Part shown: positions 47,901 to 59,267 of the stretch, in pieces
Numbering within the stretch: position 1 is the stretch's first letter
How the letters are laid out: each line of letters opens with the position of its first letter
DNA from: Primula veris
Taxonomy: Eukaryota > Streptophyta > Magnoliopsida > Ericales > Primulaceae
DNA: 64,000 nucleotides
Direction of reading: 5' to 3'
Assembly: GCA_963682055.1 (NCBI GenBank)
Contig: OY821740.1
Location: 31,264,795-31,328,794, forward strand
The notes under the pieces: generated by a model
What the model was told of the DNA's origin: nothing
The model's input: the letters and a program-made list of their open reading frames with translations, nothing else
Database searches by the model: none
Position numbers and translations under genes: made by a program

Positions 47901-50900
47901 TGAATTGGTTAACAATGTGGGAAAAAAATGAACTTTTTTGGTTGACAATATGAGTTTATTTGGGTAATATAGGGGGGCGCACTAATTTTTGCAGATTTTG
48001 ATCAAAATGCATAGAAAGTATTTACTTTTTTCATCAGTTTTTTATCCGGGGGAACACTGTGTCCACCTTGTTCCTTCCTGTACGATAGTGTAAGCATATG
48101 ATTTATTTGTGTTTCTTTGGTTATAGCTTTTTATAGTTCAGCTTATTTGGTAGTACCATGTTTTTTATTAGAATCGGCATACGGCAGTCAATTGGTTGAT
48201 ATTGTTAAAAAAAGAACTTCTTTTTTGGTTTGTTGCAATTCATTTTTATGTAATTGCAGTTTGTCTCATGTTTTGAACTCTTTATATTAACTACTACGCA
48301 CACTCACCAATCCCGACCTACAACCCACCTCATCTCTCTCAACCCCAAACATGGCTTACAAATCTTCTTCGCCCGTTTACGCCGCTATGTTGACGCCCCA
48401 AGGAAGGTTTTTATTCGATTTCGTTGTTTATTCACCGCCGAGAAGCGAGGAGAGACTTGACGGGTCTGGGCCTGGGGAGGGGGCAGATGAGGTGGAGCTG
48501 TATGCTGACGTGGATGCATTGGTGTTGGATGAGGTTTTGGATACCTTGAAAAAGTAAGGCTTTTAGTGTTTGGTTATAGTTTTTCAGTTCAGCTTATTTG
48601 GTAGTACTATGCTTTTTTGTTTAGAATCAGCATTTGGGAGTCAATTGGTTGACAATGTGGGAAAAAAATTGAACGTTTTGTGGTTTCATGGAATTCTTTT
48701 TATTTAATTGCTGTTTGTCTCTGAATTTGATGAGGTTTTGGATACCTTGAAAAAGTAAGGCTTTTTAGTGTAAGCATTGTTTGTTTGGGTTTCTTTAGTT
48801 GTAGTAGGTTGTAGTTCAGCTTATGTGGGGCCTGTTTGGCATCTGATTTTCGGGTCAAAAATCTGCTTTTAAATAGCAATGAGAAAAAACTTTGCTTAAA
48901 AGTTGTAGTGTAATTTTTTTTACTTATAATTGACTTATTACTTAAGTATTTTTATTGATAAGGCATTGAACGCCTATTTTAACTTGTAAGAGAGTTGCAG
49001 ATATACTTTATTTTTAAAAAATGTCATGTGAAAAAGCTAAGAAAGTCGTAATTTCTAACAACGACCTAGGCACACTCACCAATCCCGATCGCCAAACCCT
49101 CTCCACCCCAAACATTCCTTACAAATCTTCCCAACCTGTTTACGCCGCTATGTTGATGCCCCATGGAAGGTTTTTATTCGATTTCTTTGTTTATTCCCCG
49201 CCAAGGAGTGATGACGTGGATCTTTATGCTGATGTGGATGCCTTGGTGTTGGATGGGGTTTTGGGTACCATGATAAAGGCTTTTGGTTAGATTTCTTGTA
49301 TGTGATAGGGGGGATGTAACAGGTAATTTTAAATGGGAGGACGATATTTTATATAATTTTTTTCATACCCTATGTGAGCTTTTTATGTAATATGGGTTGA
49401 ATTTTTGCAGATTTTGATCACATAGAAAATATCTACTTTTTTCATCTCCTCCTAGTTCCTTAGTGATATATTGTAAGCATGATTTATTTGTGTTTCTTTG
49501 GTTATAGCTTTTTAGTTCAGCTTATTTGGTGGTGTGTTTTCTGTTTAGAATCGGTATTCGGCTGTCAATTGGTTGACAATGTGAAAAAATAAAAAACTTT
49601 TTTGGCAACTAGAAAATCAACAGAGCAACATTTTTCGTCGTTGAGAACAAGATAGATAAGAAAATGTGATAGAATAGTGCATAAAGAACTTTAATTAGGT
49701 AGTATCCCAGCCTAAATTTAGTGCTGGATGAGATATTGGATACCATGAAAAAGTAAGGCTTTTAGTTAGATTTCGTGTATGTGAGAGCAAGGATGTAACC
49801 AGTAATTTTTAACGGGAGGCCGATATTCTATATAATTTTTTCTCATTGCCTATATGAGTTTTTTTCCCGTAATATAGGGGGTTGAACGCTATTTTTTACA
49901 GATTTTGATCAAAATGCATAGAAAATACTTACTTTTTTCATCAATTTTCATCTGGACTGGATAGACTGCCTCCACCTAGTTCATTCCGTGTGTGATAATG
50001 TAATCATATGATTTATTTGTACGTCTCTGGTTATAGCTTTTTAGTTCTGCTAATTTCGTAGTACTATGTTTTTTGTTTAGCTTCGGCATTCACCGGTCAA
50101 TTGGTTGACAACGTGATTTTTTTATTTATATTTTTTGATTTCCTGCAATTCTTTTTTATTTATTGCAATTTGTCTCATGTTTTGAACTCTTCATACCATG
50201 AGAAAGTAAGGCTTTTGGTTAGAACTCTTTATTGCAGGATAATTTTAAATGGAAGGCCGATATTCTGTATAATTTTTTTAAAAACCCTATACGAAATTTT
50301 TTTCGTAATATGGGTCGAACGCTAATTAAAATTTTGATCGAAACACAGAAAATATTTAGTTTTCCATCAATTTTTATCAAAATGGGGAGCGGACTGTATC
50401 CACCTAGTTTCTTCCCTCTGTGATAGTGGAAGCAAGATTTCTGTGTTTCTTGGTTATAGCTTTTTTCTTTAGCTTATTTGCTAGTAGAATCGGTATTCGG
50501 CAGTCAATTGGTTGACAATGTGAAGGAAAAATTGAACTTCTTTGGCCTCTTGCAATTTTTTTAATTTAATTGCAGTTTGTCAAATATTTTGAACTCTTTG
50601 TTAATACCTATATAAATTGGCAACTAGAAAATCAACAGAACAACATTTTTCGTCATTGTACACTACATGGAAAGAAGACGTAGAGTTCAGAACAAGATAG
50701 ATAAGAAAATGTGAAAGAGCAGTGATAAAGTACTTAGTTTTCGTAACTAGTTCCTACCCCAGCCTGAGACTAAGTAATCAATAATTTGTATTTCGTATAT
50801 GCAGTTAGATTGCATGGGATTTTAGAGTACCAACTGTAATTTGCCCAATTAGTTGGTTTGTTTTGCTATATTTTGTTGCAGTTTGTGGTATCATTTTATT

Positions 50901-53900
50901 GCATGTGACGTACACAATGCTATATCTGGGCTTCTTTGGTTGTCACATTTTTATCTAGCTCATTCTATGTTTTTGCTTATACCTTCAGTCATTTGGTTGA
51001 TCTATTGATTTATTTATTTTTAAATCTTGGTTAAAATTTGTAATTACTAAGATGGATGTATCAGGATCTTGTACCTGCCTCAGATCAGCTGCTTTTTGCT
51101 CAAGAGAAGCCCTTTATGCGATAATTGTTTGTATAAATAGTTTTAGTGTTACTCTTGGTAGAAAGCTAAATAAAAAAGCTCTTGGCAGAGGTAAGTGATG
51201 ATACTGTTTTTTTGTGGATTGGATGAGGAAAAGGGATAATTATACTGTTGTAGGTGGAGAATATTATTTTCTTAAATAAATGCATCAATTGACAAAAGAT
51301 GTATTGCCTCGAATGTACAAGTATGTTGGGGTGTCCCAAAACAAACTCCTGGAAGAACATGAAAATGAAGTACAAAAAAGTATTGCACGAGATTTAATTT
51401 TGTTAATCTATTCCATCGCGTTAAAAGAACACAGAAGGCGACCTATAGGTTAGTCCAGTACTGCTTTGAGATTTTCCAAGGGTGCTCGTAGTTTTAGTTT
51501 TTATTTAAAGAAACAAAATCAGCTTCGACAAGATTTTTCCACTTTGGTGACCTTCTCCTTTTCTTAAGTGTCCCATTTGTTGTTGAATTTCGTTGTTTGT
51601 TGAAGACTATGTGTGACCATGTAAAATCTATTGGCCAGACTCTATCTGGCTGCGATTTAGTATGCCAGAAATAGTACTTTATATACTGTAAAGTGGTTCA
51701 TTTAATACTTCGTGGCAGAATTAGTCTGTGATTTTATGTGTTTTGACACGATTGAGAAGGCATATTCGAAATGTGATCATCATTTCACCTTAATCCTATT
51801 ATGATTTTTATTTCTAAAGATTACTTCTTAAATGTTATTGCCTCCTATCTAACCCGAGGCATGGGATACCATGCAGTCATATCCTACCATAACTCATATA
51901 GCAATATAATTTTACGTATTAATTTTTTTAAACTATCTGACTTATTGGCCCGCAGTGCTACCTTTTGACACATTAAGGGCTCGCTTTGTTCCAGCTTAAA
52001 GCTTCTAGCTCAGACCAAAAATCCAGTAAAAGTCACTTTTTGAGTTGGTCAAGCAAATGCTGTTATTTTGATAAGCCAAAAAACCGAAGCTTAAAAGATG
52101 CAACCAAACAAGACCTAAAATCAATTCACTTGTTTTCTTAATCTTTCTCATGGGTCATCATAACTGTTCTAAAGGAAATATCAAATGCGGATTGCGATTT
52201 CAACGTGAATCATACAAGCATCCCTGCTCTTCTCTTTCTGCTTAAAATTACAAACATTTTAAAATTCCGATACCTTTACTCCTAATATCATTTTTAATTA
52301 TGCGAGTATAACTATCTTATTTTTTTATTGCCCCTTTGTTTACAGATACAGGTTGAGGTCTAAAGTTGAGATTGAGAGTATGGCAGAGTCTTTTTCTTGT
52401 TGGCAAAGATATGGTGGTGACCTTACAAAGGAATACGAGGAGGGTGCTTCTGTTGGATGGGGTGGCACCATCGATCAGTCTGGTGTGTCAGCTTCACATG
52501 GAAACAATATTGGATGGCAATGGTACAACGATCCCAGATTAAATTGCCTTGGATTTAGAGGAATCTTTCCATCTAATTCTACACGTGAGACTTGTGCTGC
52601 TCTTTTTCGGTTCTCACTTCAATGAATACGCTTATAAATTAGAGTTAATTACAGTTAGTGTTCTCTAACATATCACTATACTTCGATTTTATGCACTAAA
52701 CTGTAAAATTTAGCAATGTGTTAATATTACATTTGAAGACAGTCGAGTAAATTTGATACACCAAATTGGAAAATATAGGTTGGTGTACTATATAAAATGA
52801 AAGCAAAATCTTGTGTACACTGTTCTGTCATGTCTTGTATGTTTTCTACACTATCCTCCCAAGTTTTGGGTTGCTATTTTCCTTTTCTTGACATTAATGC
52901 ATGTGCTTCTAACTTATTCTCTCCTTCCTCTTTGACATTAATGTTGTTCCCAGTATATCTTTAGTGACTATATACAAAAATTGTACTTGTCGTCGAAGGG
53001 GGGTAATTTTGTAAACTACTCATTTTATTTCTATTTTCAATACAATATAGAACTTGAAGTATAACTTTGGACACAAAAAGAGAAAGATGGGCGATGGAAG
53101 GAGTAAAACACTCCCTAGAAGTTGAAGTGATAAGGTGGCAATAGCCATTTTTGTGGTTCTAAAGTACTTTGGCCTTATTTGGTTTGCAGCTTTTTAGATG
53201 AACTTTTTTTCTTAAAGTTGGACTGCATTTGGTTGATCAGCTTAAAAGCTAAGTTTTCTATATTTTTGCCCTGGAAACCATTGCTAAGTAGGAATCCAGT
53301 TTTCTCCTGAAATTTTAATAATCCAGCTTATCTGCTTAAAGCTGCAATCGAGCCAAACCTTTGATGGGTGAATGTGATTCAGAATTGCAGAATTTCCATC
53401 ATTGAGATATCCAAAAGTAATAAAGCATAGGATTACTTATATTATAGTTTCTAACATCAGGCTGCTACTGAATTGTCGGCATTATTTAGAGTATGCCAGT
53501 TTTGCTAATTTCAATATTTTTTTTATTCCAGCACCTTTGGTTGAGGCCGACAAGGAAGCAGATGAAAGGAATTATCTAATGTGGAGAATAGAGAATGGGG
53601 TTGCAGAGGGATCAACCGAGATTCCAAAAGGTGCATTATCTCTCTTCATATGGTCGCTATCTTGACGAAAAAGATTTTATTAACTTGCGCACTGCCTACT
53701 GTTTGTCCAATAGATATGTGAGTACATTTTGTTTGTATACAACCATTATATTTTTCTGGACTCAGAAGAGCTAGTGTGGGTGTATTATGTATTTGTACTG
53801 TTTTTTTTTTGGGTTTTGACTGTTGAAATATTTTATTGAAGTATTATTTCTGTTTGTTAGGTGAGGCAATGCCACTTGAATACAATTTTGTTGGTCTAAA

Positions 53901-54705
53901 CGCCATAAGCTTTGATAAAGGTTGTTATGTGGGGCAAGAGCTCATTGCCCGTACACATCATCTGGGTGTCATCCGGAAGCGTCTCGTCCCTTTAAAATTT
54001 CTTACCGACGATGGAAAAGGTAACATCCTCCAATTAAGGGGTTAATAACAATCTTATATACCATGTCATTACATTTTGATTTTATACGCCAACCTACATA
54101 AATTAGCAATTAGTACACCAACATTACATTTCTCAACGATTTAGTATTCTAATACCAATGATGACTCTTTCTACAAAAAAAAAATGTATACTATTTTGTT
54201 ATGGGTTGTCTATTTTAGTTCCTAACCTATGAGTCTATCTGATGTACAAAATCGTAGAAAGAAAGGTTAGGTTGGGAAATGGGAACTAATTGCTAATCTT
54301 TCTAAAGTAGTGAACATAGTGGAGACCCGATGATATTTAAATTGTACAAAACTAAAACTAACCCTATTATCTCCTTAGTCATTGTGCTAGTATGATGGGC
54401 AGTGTATACATCATGATCTGTTTAATTTTCTTTGAAACTTTTAATATGTTTTGAATATAGTTGACAAAAAACTCTACGTGGTGTATTCAGAAGTTGAACA
54501 AGAAGTTGCTCCCCGTTCGGATGTAATTAACGCTTCAACACAGAAAAAAGTGGGGTCTGTGACCACCGCTCTTGGATCTCGAGGCTTAGGACTTTTAAGG
54601 TTAAAAGAGGCGTTCAAAGAGGGTTCGTTAGCCATACAAGGAAACGAAGACGTAAAGGTTAAAGTTATTAGACCAAAATGGTGGCCCTCCGAGTGGTCTT
54701 TATAA
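44904..54705 (+). CDS. IBA57: Mitochondrial iron-sulfur cluster assembly factor IBA57 (COG0354/YgfZ family)
   Basis: There are five exons, 44904-45322, 52346-52584, 53532-53630, 53861-54019 and 54461-54705, with GT-AG introns, joining into 386 residues. A basic N-terminus ([20 protein letters not shown]) looks like a mitochondrial presequence. The aminomethyltransferase-like folate-binding fold follows, with [20 protein letters not shown] and [20 protein letters not shown]. The family signature KGCYVGQE is at residues 272-279, followed by [14 protein letters not shown], and the protein ends PKWWPSEW. Length and motif order match the plant mitochondrial protein annotated as a putative transferase (At4g12130 type). 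IBA57 works with ISCA proteins in 4Fe-4S maturation and uses tetrahydrofolate, as known from yeast, E. coli YgfZ and human homologues. The start is the only ATG preceding the presequence in this frame. Intron 1 is unusually long (7023 bp) because it contains a tandem array of copies of the 3' half of exon 1. Confidence 0.95.
45736..45994 (+). pseudogene. IBA57 exon-1 copy 1 (frameshifted)
   Basis: It retains [20 protein letters not shown] and [15 protein letters not shown], then loses one base before AGGGAAGG, so the frame breaks. It keeps a donor, ATGAAAGA then GTAAGG. Confidence 0.85.
46290..46534 (+). pseudogene. IBA57 exon-1 copy 2 (frameshifted)
   Basis: It contains [19 protein letters not shown] and then a frameshift, with a TTTTA run shortened against the other copies. 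The donor is GTAAGA. Confidence 0.85.
46962..47227 (+). pseudogene. IBA57 exon-1 copy 3 (frame intact, no start of its own gene)
   Basis: It is open from [10 protein letters not shown] through [20 protein letters not shown] to [10 protein letters not shown] and the GTAAGG donor. It lacks the presequence and the first half of the fold. An in-frame TGA lies a few codons upstream, so it is unlikely to be a usable cassette exon. A truncated product from its internal ATG (47019) is conceivable but unsupported. Confidence 0.8.
47571..47792 (+). pseudogene. IBA57 exon-1 copy 4 (frameshifted)
   Basis: It reads [20 protein letters not shown] and then has an extra base in the following T run. It is also shortened in the GPGEG region. 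Confidence 0.8.
48294..48553 (+). pseudogene. IBA57 exon-1 copy 5 (frame intact)
   Basis: It is open through [20 protein letters not shown], then [20 protein letters not shown], to [10 protein letters not shown] and GTAAGG. Over the shared 68 residues it differs from true exon 1 at only about eight positions, the best preserved of the array. Confidence 0.85.
49058..49277 (+). pseudogene. IBA57 exon-1 copy 6 (internal deletion, donor lost)
   Basis: It keeps [39 protein letters not shown] and [20 protein letters not shown]. The [10 protein letters not shown] stretch is deleted, and the AAAAAGTAAGG donor has become ATAAAGGC. Confidence 0.8.
51977..52116. mobile_element. hAT-like MITE in IBA57 intron 1
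   Basis: The left end GGGCTCGCTTTGTTC and the right end AACCAAACAAGACCT form imperfect terminal inverted repeats of the GGnCTnGTTTGGTT kind that is widespread in plant small hAT-type elements. The target duplication was not resolved. Confidence 0.4.
53170..53366. mobile_element. hAT-like MITE in IBA57 intron 2
   Basis: CTTATTTGGTTTGCAGC at the left and GCTGCAATCGAGCCAAACC at the right form rough inverted termini. A related TTTGG(T)TGATCAGCTTAAAAGC word sits inside. Two other AT-rich stretches (about 52640-52800 in this intron and 54045-54190 in intron 4) resemble pieces of the fold-back repeat, with GGTTGGTGTAC and CACCAAATTGG words. Confidence 0.35.
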
Positions 54706-57068
54706 TCATTAGCAATATACTGGAGTTATATGAAGGTTATTAGTGTAGAACAACTTAAGAGGGGGCTTTATAGCAGTGTTGTACTAATATCGAGCAATAA
54801 AAAATCTGGAACAATTAAATTGTGTTATTTACCAGAGTTAAGGGAACAATGATTTCATTTCTGTACAAATATTTAGCAGTTACACGGGATTACATACAAG
54901 ATAAGTTTCTCAGCGGGAGATGATACTCTCGCTTCAGCATCTGATATGTGGATAAAAAGTGAAAGGATAATAGTGCCTTCATGTTTTTTCTAGTGGGTTC
55001 TCAATTTTGGTAAGATAGTGACCTTGTTTTAGTAATGGAATTTGGAAGATGAAGACATTGTTCACTAATCTGAAATGCTGGTTAGTACCTTTTCTAGCAC
55101 CCATTTTCACATAAAATGCTACAGATGACGTAAGTTGTAACAGATCTTTAGGGGCCCAAGAATGTTCGCAAATATTCAAAGTTTTATTTTATCTTAGTTT
55201 AATATATTTGGTGTACTTCGACCTTCCATATAATTAATCAATTCTTAGAACCGATGCCCAATAATTATCTGATCAATATTATTTTGTTATCAAAGATTAA
55301 TTGAATCTGTGTTCCCTTGGCTCTTCTGGATGAATTCTAGCTTAGACAAATTTCCATGAATGATATGTAGATTCACATCTAATAACAGCCAAAAATTGAT
55401 TGTCTTCCCTGAATTAGGTAAACTGTGTCTTTCTAATCGTCCACAGCACTGTGTATTGATTAGTTAATCATTCCGACGATTCAATGTACACGAGTGTCAC
55501 AAATTGTTCTTTCACCCATGTGGTCCTGATGACGGTGTTGACTGAAACGACACGACAAAGTTTCATGTTGTACCTTACAATTATCTGTTGCTTATTTCCA
55601 GAACAATGTATAGCATGACAAATCCGTAAATAAGATAAATAATAGAAGGATCAAATGTTATTCGAGTTAAGGGAGAAATCCTCGACCTAATTATTTCTTA
55701 GTGATTAGTGATAGTTCCTAAGAGTGCAGTTGTCCCAAAGCTAAGCCAGGAGTTTTTAAATGTTTCCCACCCACATAAATGGACTTTTCCCACGTATCAA
55801 AATGAATTTTTTAAAAAGGATTGTTAATGTAATGAATCAAATTCTATTTTTGCTTCAATGATAAATGTTGGTAATTGTACCTAGGTATACACTTAAAAAC
55901 ACGGGCAAAGCTAGAAACAGTTAAGCGTGGTATAAGAATTACATATAAATCATTTCAGGTGAAAAATGTTTTGTCATGAGAAGTGTTTTCAGGAAATCTT
56001 AGCTCAAAGCCTAAAACGTGGAAAAATAGCTTTTAAAAGTTTTTTTGAAGCTTTGAATCGAGATTTTTAACTACGAACCGCACTTTCTAAAACAATGGTT
56101 AAGTAGGACCAAAAATTTCAACAAATTATAATAAACATACATAGTAAAAACCAAATAATATTAGATTCTCGGGATTACGAGGGATGTCGTGACCTTTACT
56201 AGTCAGTTCCCCTCTCCAAGGATGCAAATTTGTTGCATTAAGAAACAGGTGCATTGAAAGTGATAATAACCCTCCATTTTAATCACACTAGATAAGAAAA
56301 TTCTGATTCTGACTCTCAACTTATTCACGAGTATTCTTTCTCCATCCTCACCAATTTATTTTTCTCAAATTTTCAGTTTCCAACAAATAATTAATGATTG
56401 TGTGAAGATTAGCAACTATGATCATTGTAGTCATAGTACCCAGACCATAAATTAAGCGTTAAAGTCAGGCCTTTGATTTTCAATTCTATAAAGACAAATC
56501 AAGTAAATTGGAATTGCAAGTCTCTTGTTTTGCTCTTATGTGTTCTAGAAAAAAAATCGTGATATTTAATTTGTTATATTAAATACTGAGATAACTATTG
56601 CAATCATTCACAAATGTGAAGATAAAATTATATAATAATTTGTTGCATTTAATACAAAGAGAGAGGATGAGAAAGGATTTAACAGTATTTTGGGGTTGAA
56701 ATGGATGTTTGATGTAATTTGTATTATCTTATTATGGCAAATGTAGCAAAATTGCATCCGTTCATAAAGAACATTTTCACACCTTTAATAGTTTAATTCC
56801 TTTTAGAGGAGTGAATGTAACGAAACAATATTTATTTTTGCTTCAATGATAAAGTTTGATAGTAACACCTGGCCAGTAGCTCATATAGTCAATTTTGGCG
56901 GAGTCTCGATCGGCCTAAACCACAAATACAAACAAATAATTGTACCCAAATCAATTCACCACTTCACCTTCATTATCCCTAGTACAACTTTCATATTTCA
57001 TGGTTCCTTGATCATTTTCTTTTTTGGAAAACAAGGCTCAAAGTTTAGATATTATAATTTTTTGCATC
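54706..57068. other. Intergenic between IBA57 and the P450 gene
   Basis: The first 100 or so bases are the IBA57 3' UTR (AATAAAAAA near 54796). A segment at 55822-55885 reappears just upstream of the P450 gene at 56811-56872. Both contain TTTTTGCTTCAATGATAAA and similar flanks, so the P450 upstream region has been duplicated about 1 kb apart. No second P450 coding piece was found between the copies. Confidence 0.5.
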
Positions 57069-59267
57069 ATGGCCACATATGTTCAAGAAAATATTTCAAG
57101 CACACGGCGTTGGCAATTTTTAAGTAGCAAAGATGAGCTACCTATAGTAGCCATCACAGCCACAGTTCTGGTGATATCCATTTCTTGTTTTCTATGGAAA
57201 TTATTAAAACTAAGAAAAGGGAAAAAAGATAAATTGCCACCAGGACCTTATGGCTTGCCGATAGTCGGACACCTTCCCTTCTTGGGCACAGAGTTGCATG
57301 AAATATTCACGAAATTGGGGAATAAATACGGTCCAATTTTTAAGCTCCGGTTTGGGCAAATATTATGTATAGTGGTTTGCTCACCGTCTTTAGCAAGAGA
57401 AGTGGTCCGTGATAAGGACACAATTTTCGCAAATCGAGACCCTAATATTGCTGTTAATATAGTAACTTATGGTGGTATTAGTGTTTCTTGGGCACCTTAT
57501 GACTCGAATTGGCGAAAAATGCGAAAAGTATTTGTCCGCGAAATGCTTAGTAATGCTACTTTGGAGGCTTCTTATGATCTTCGAAGAAACGAGGTTCAGA
57601 AGACTATTAGAGAAGTGAATAAAAAGAGCGGTGGATGTGTTGATATTGGCGAAATAACTTTTATTACCGAGCTTAACGTTGTGATGGGAATGTTATGGGG
57701 AAGAACATTCGATAGTGAAAAAGCAAATAGTGTCGGTGTTAAACTTAGAGCATTAACATTAGAGCTTTTGCAAGGAGTGAGCATGCCAAACATATCCGAC
57801 TTTTTTCCGGCATTGGCAAGGTTTGATATGCAGGGGGTGGAGAAGAAAATGAAGACGGTTCTTGGAAGTTTTGAGAAATTTTTTGATTTTATAATCGATG
57901 CAAATATGAAAATCGATACAGTTGATGGAGAGGAGATGAAGAAAAATGTTTTACAGTTACTTTTGGAGATTAAGGGAAATGAAGATGCAACAGAGTCAAT
58001 CACCCTTACAGAAATTAAGTCTTTGTTGATGGTAAATTGTTCAACTTCAAGAGCCAATCACTCCTCGTCTGGTTACAACTTTGAGTTTTATTTTCTATTT
58101 ATTTCGACTTATTGGATTAATAGCACTTGAAATATTTTAGTAATTGTTCGCTGTATTTGGTTGATCAAGTTAAAAAATGAATTTTCTTTTAATTGTTTGC
58201 CCTGATAAAATCTAGAAGTTAAACTGGATGTACCCATATATTTTCTCAATCTCAAAAAATCGCGCCTTCATTGAAAGCTACAAGTAAACAAGCCCTAGTA
58301 TATAACTGATGTATTTCCTCTCTACCGTGATTCAGATAGTTCGATGTTCAAAATATATTACGTTCTAAAAAACACTCCTTAATTGTGGGAGGCAGTATAA
58401 ACATGTCATTAGAATTGAAATCATTTACTTGTCCCTCAGATTTTATCAGTTCTATCTAATAGGCGCAAATCATCGCCAGTCCACCAAATTTGAATCTAAG
58501 TGTCCAAGTTTATGATATAATTGAGGTATTGTTGGTCCAGTGGGCAGTGATTTGAAGTGTTGAAATATGAAGAAAACTACTACATTTAGAAAAATAACAA
58601 TTTATCCATGTTCTAACTATGCTTTGACATCTTTTCCCAGGACATGGTGTTGGGAGGAACTGACACAACAATGACCATGGTGGAATGGGCAATGGCAGAG
58701 CTATTAAACAACGTAGAAACAATGAAAAAAGCCCAAGAAGAATTATCAAAAATCGTAGGAATAAACAACACCGTGGAAGAATCACATATCCCGTCTTTAC
58801 ACTTTCTAGACGCAGTCGTAAAAGAATCATTACGATTACACCCTGCTATCCCTTTATTAATCCCTCGAAAACCTAGCCAAGCATGCACACTTGGTGGATA
58901 CAAAATTCCAAAAAATACGAGGGTTATTCTAAATGTTTGGGCAATACATAGGGACCCGAAGATTTGGGAAAATCCAAACGAGTTTAGGCCCGAGAGATTT
59001 TTAGATGATCCGGATAAATGGGATTTTAATGGAAATCATTTCCAATATCTTCCGTTTGGATCCGGTAGAAGGATTTGTGCCGGGATTCCTTTGGCGGAGA
59101 AAATGGTTATGTATGTATTGGCTTCGTATTTGCATTGTTTTGATTGGGAGATGCCAAAGGGTGAAAAGGTTGATCTCTCTGAGAAATTTGGGATTGTTTT
59201 GAAGAAAAGAACGCCTTTGCTTGCTATACCTACACGAAGGTTGTCCAACTTTGAACTCTATGAATAG
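57069..59267 (+). CDS. Cytochrome P450, CYP706-type
   Basis: Two exons (57069-58031 and 58641-59267) flank a 609-bp GT-AG phase-0 intron and give 529 residues, a normal P450 length. An N-terminal membrane anchor lies at about residues 24-48, followed by the proline hinge PPGP at 57-60. The I-helix oxygen-activation motif GGTDTT is at 326-331, the K-helix ESLR at 383-386 and FRPERF at 436-441. The haem-binding FGSGRRICAG is at 460-469 with Cys467 as iron ligand. The intron falls just before DMVLGGTDTT. The phrases FVREMLSNATLE, VTYGGISVSWAPY and ILNVWAIHRDPKIWENP are typical of the CYP706 family. CYP706 enzymes are ER-bound and oxidise terpenoids or other specialised metabolites in several plants. 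The substrate here cannot be inferred. The ATG at 57069 is chosen because upstream in-frame sequence has no ATG. All key residues are intact. Confidence 0.95.
58148..58298. mobile_element. hAT-like MITE in the P450 intron
   Basis: GCTGTATTTGGTTGATCAA at the left and AAGTAAACAAGCCCTAG at the right resemble the imperfect inverted termini seen in the IBA57 introns. This suggests one family of small elements spread through local introns. Confidence 0.35.

Larger units (their letters stand above)
45736..50205 (+). repeat. Tandem array of partial exon-1 copies in IBA57 intron 1
   Basis: The 3' part of exon 1, its GTAAGG donor and several hundred bases of following intron have been amplified. Six substantial copies (45736, 46290, 46962, 47571, 48294, 49058) and three tail-only pieces (48729-48754, 49721-49752, 50193-50205) can be read. 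Copies 1, 3 and 5 are preceded by TTAATTGCAGTTTGTCTCAT, an acceptor-like sequence. Splicing there would run into in-frame stops (TGA, TAA) before the conserved part. Intron fragments such as TTGGTTGACAATGTG and ATCAACAGAGCAACATTT recur between copies. Confidence 0.9.

Noticed and set aside
57596..58057. A 153-codon minus-strand frame inside the P450 exon
   Set aside because: It is a shadow of the P450 coding frame, which has every family motif.
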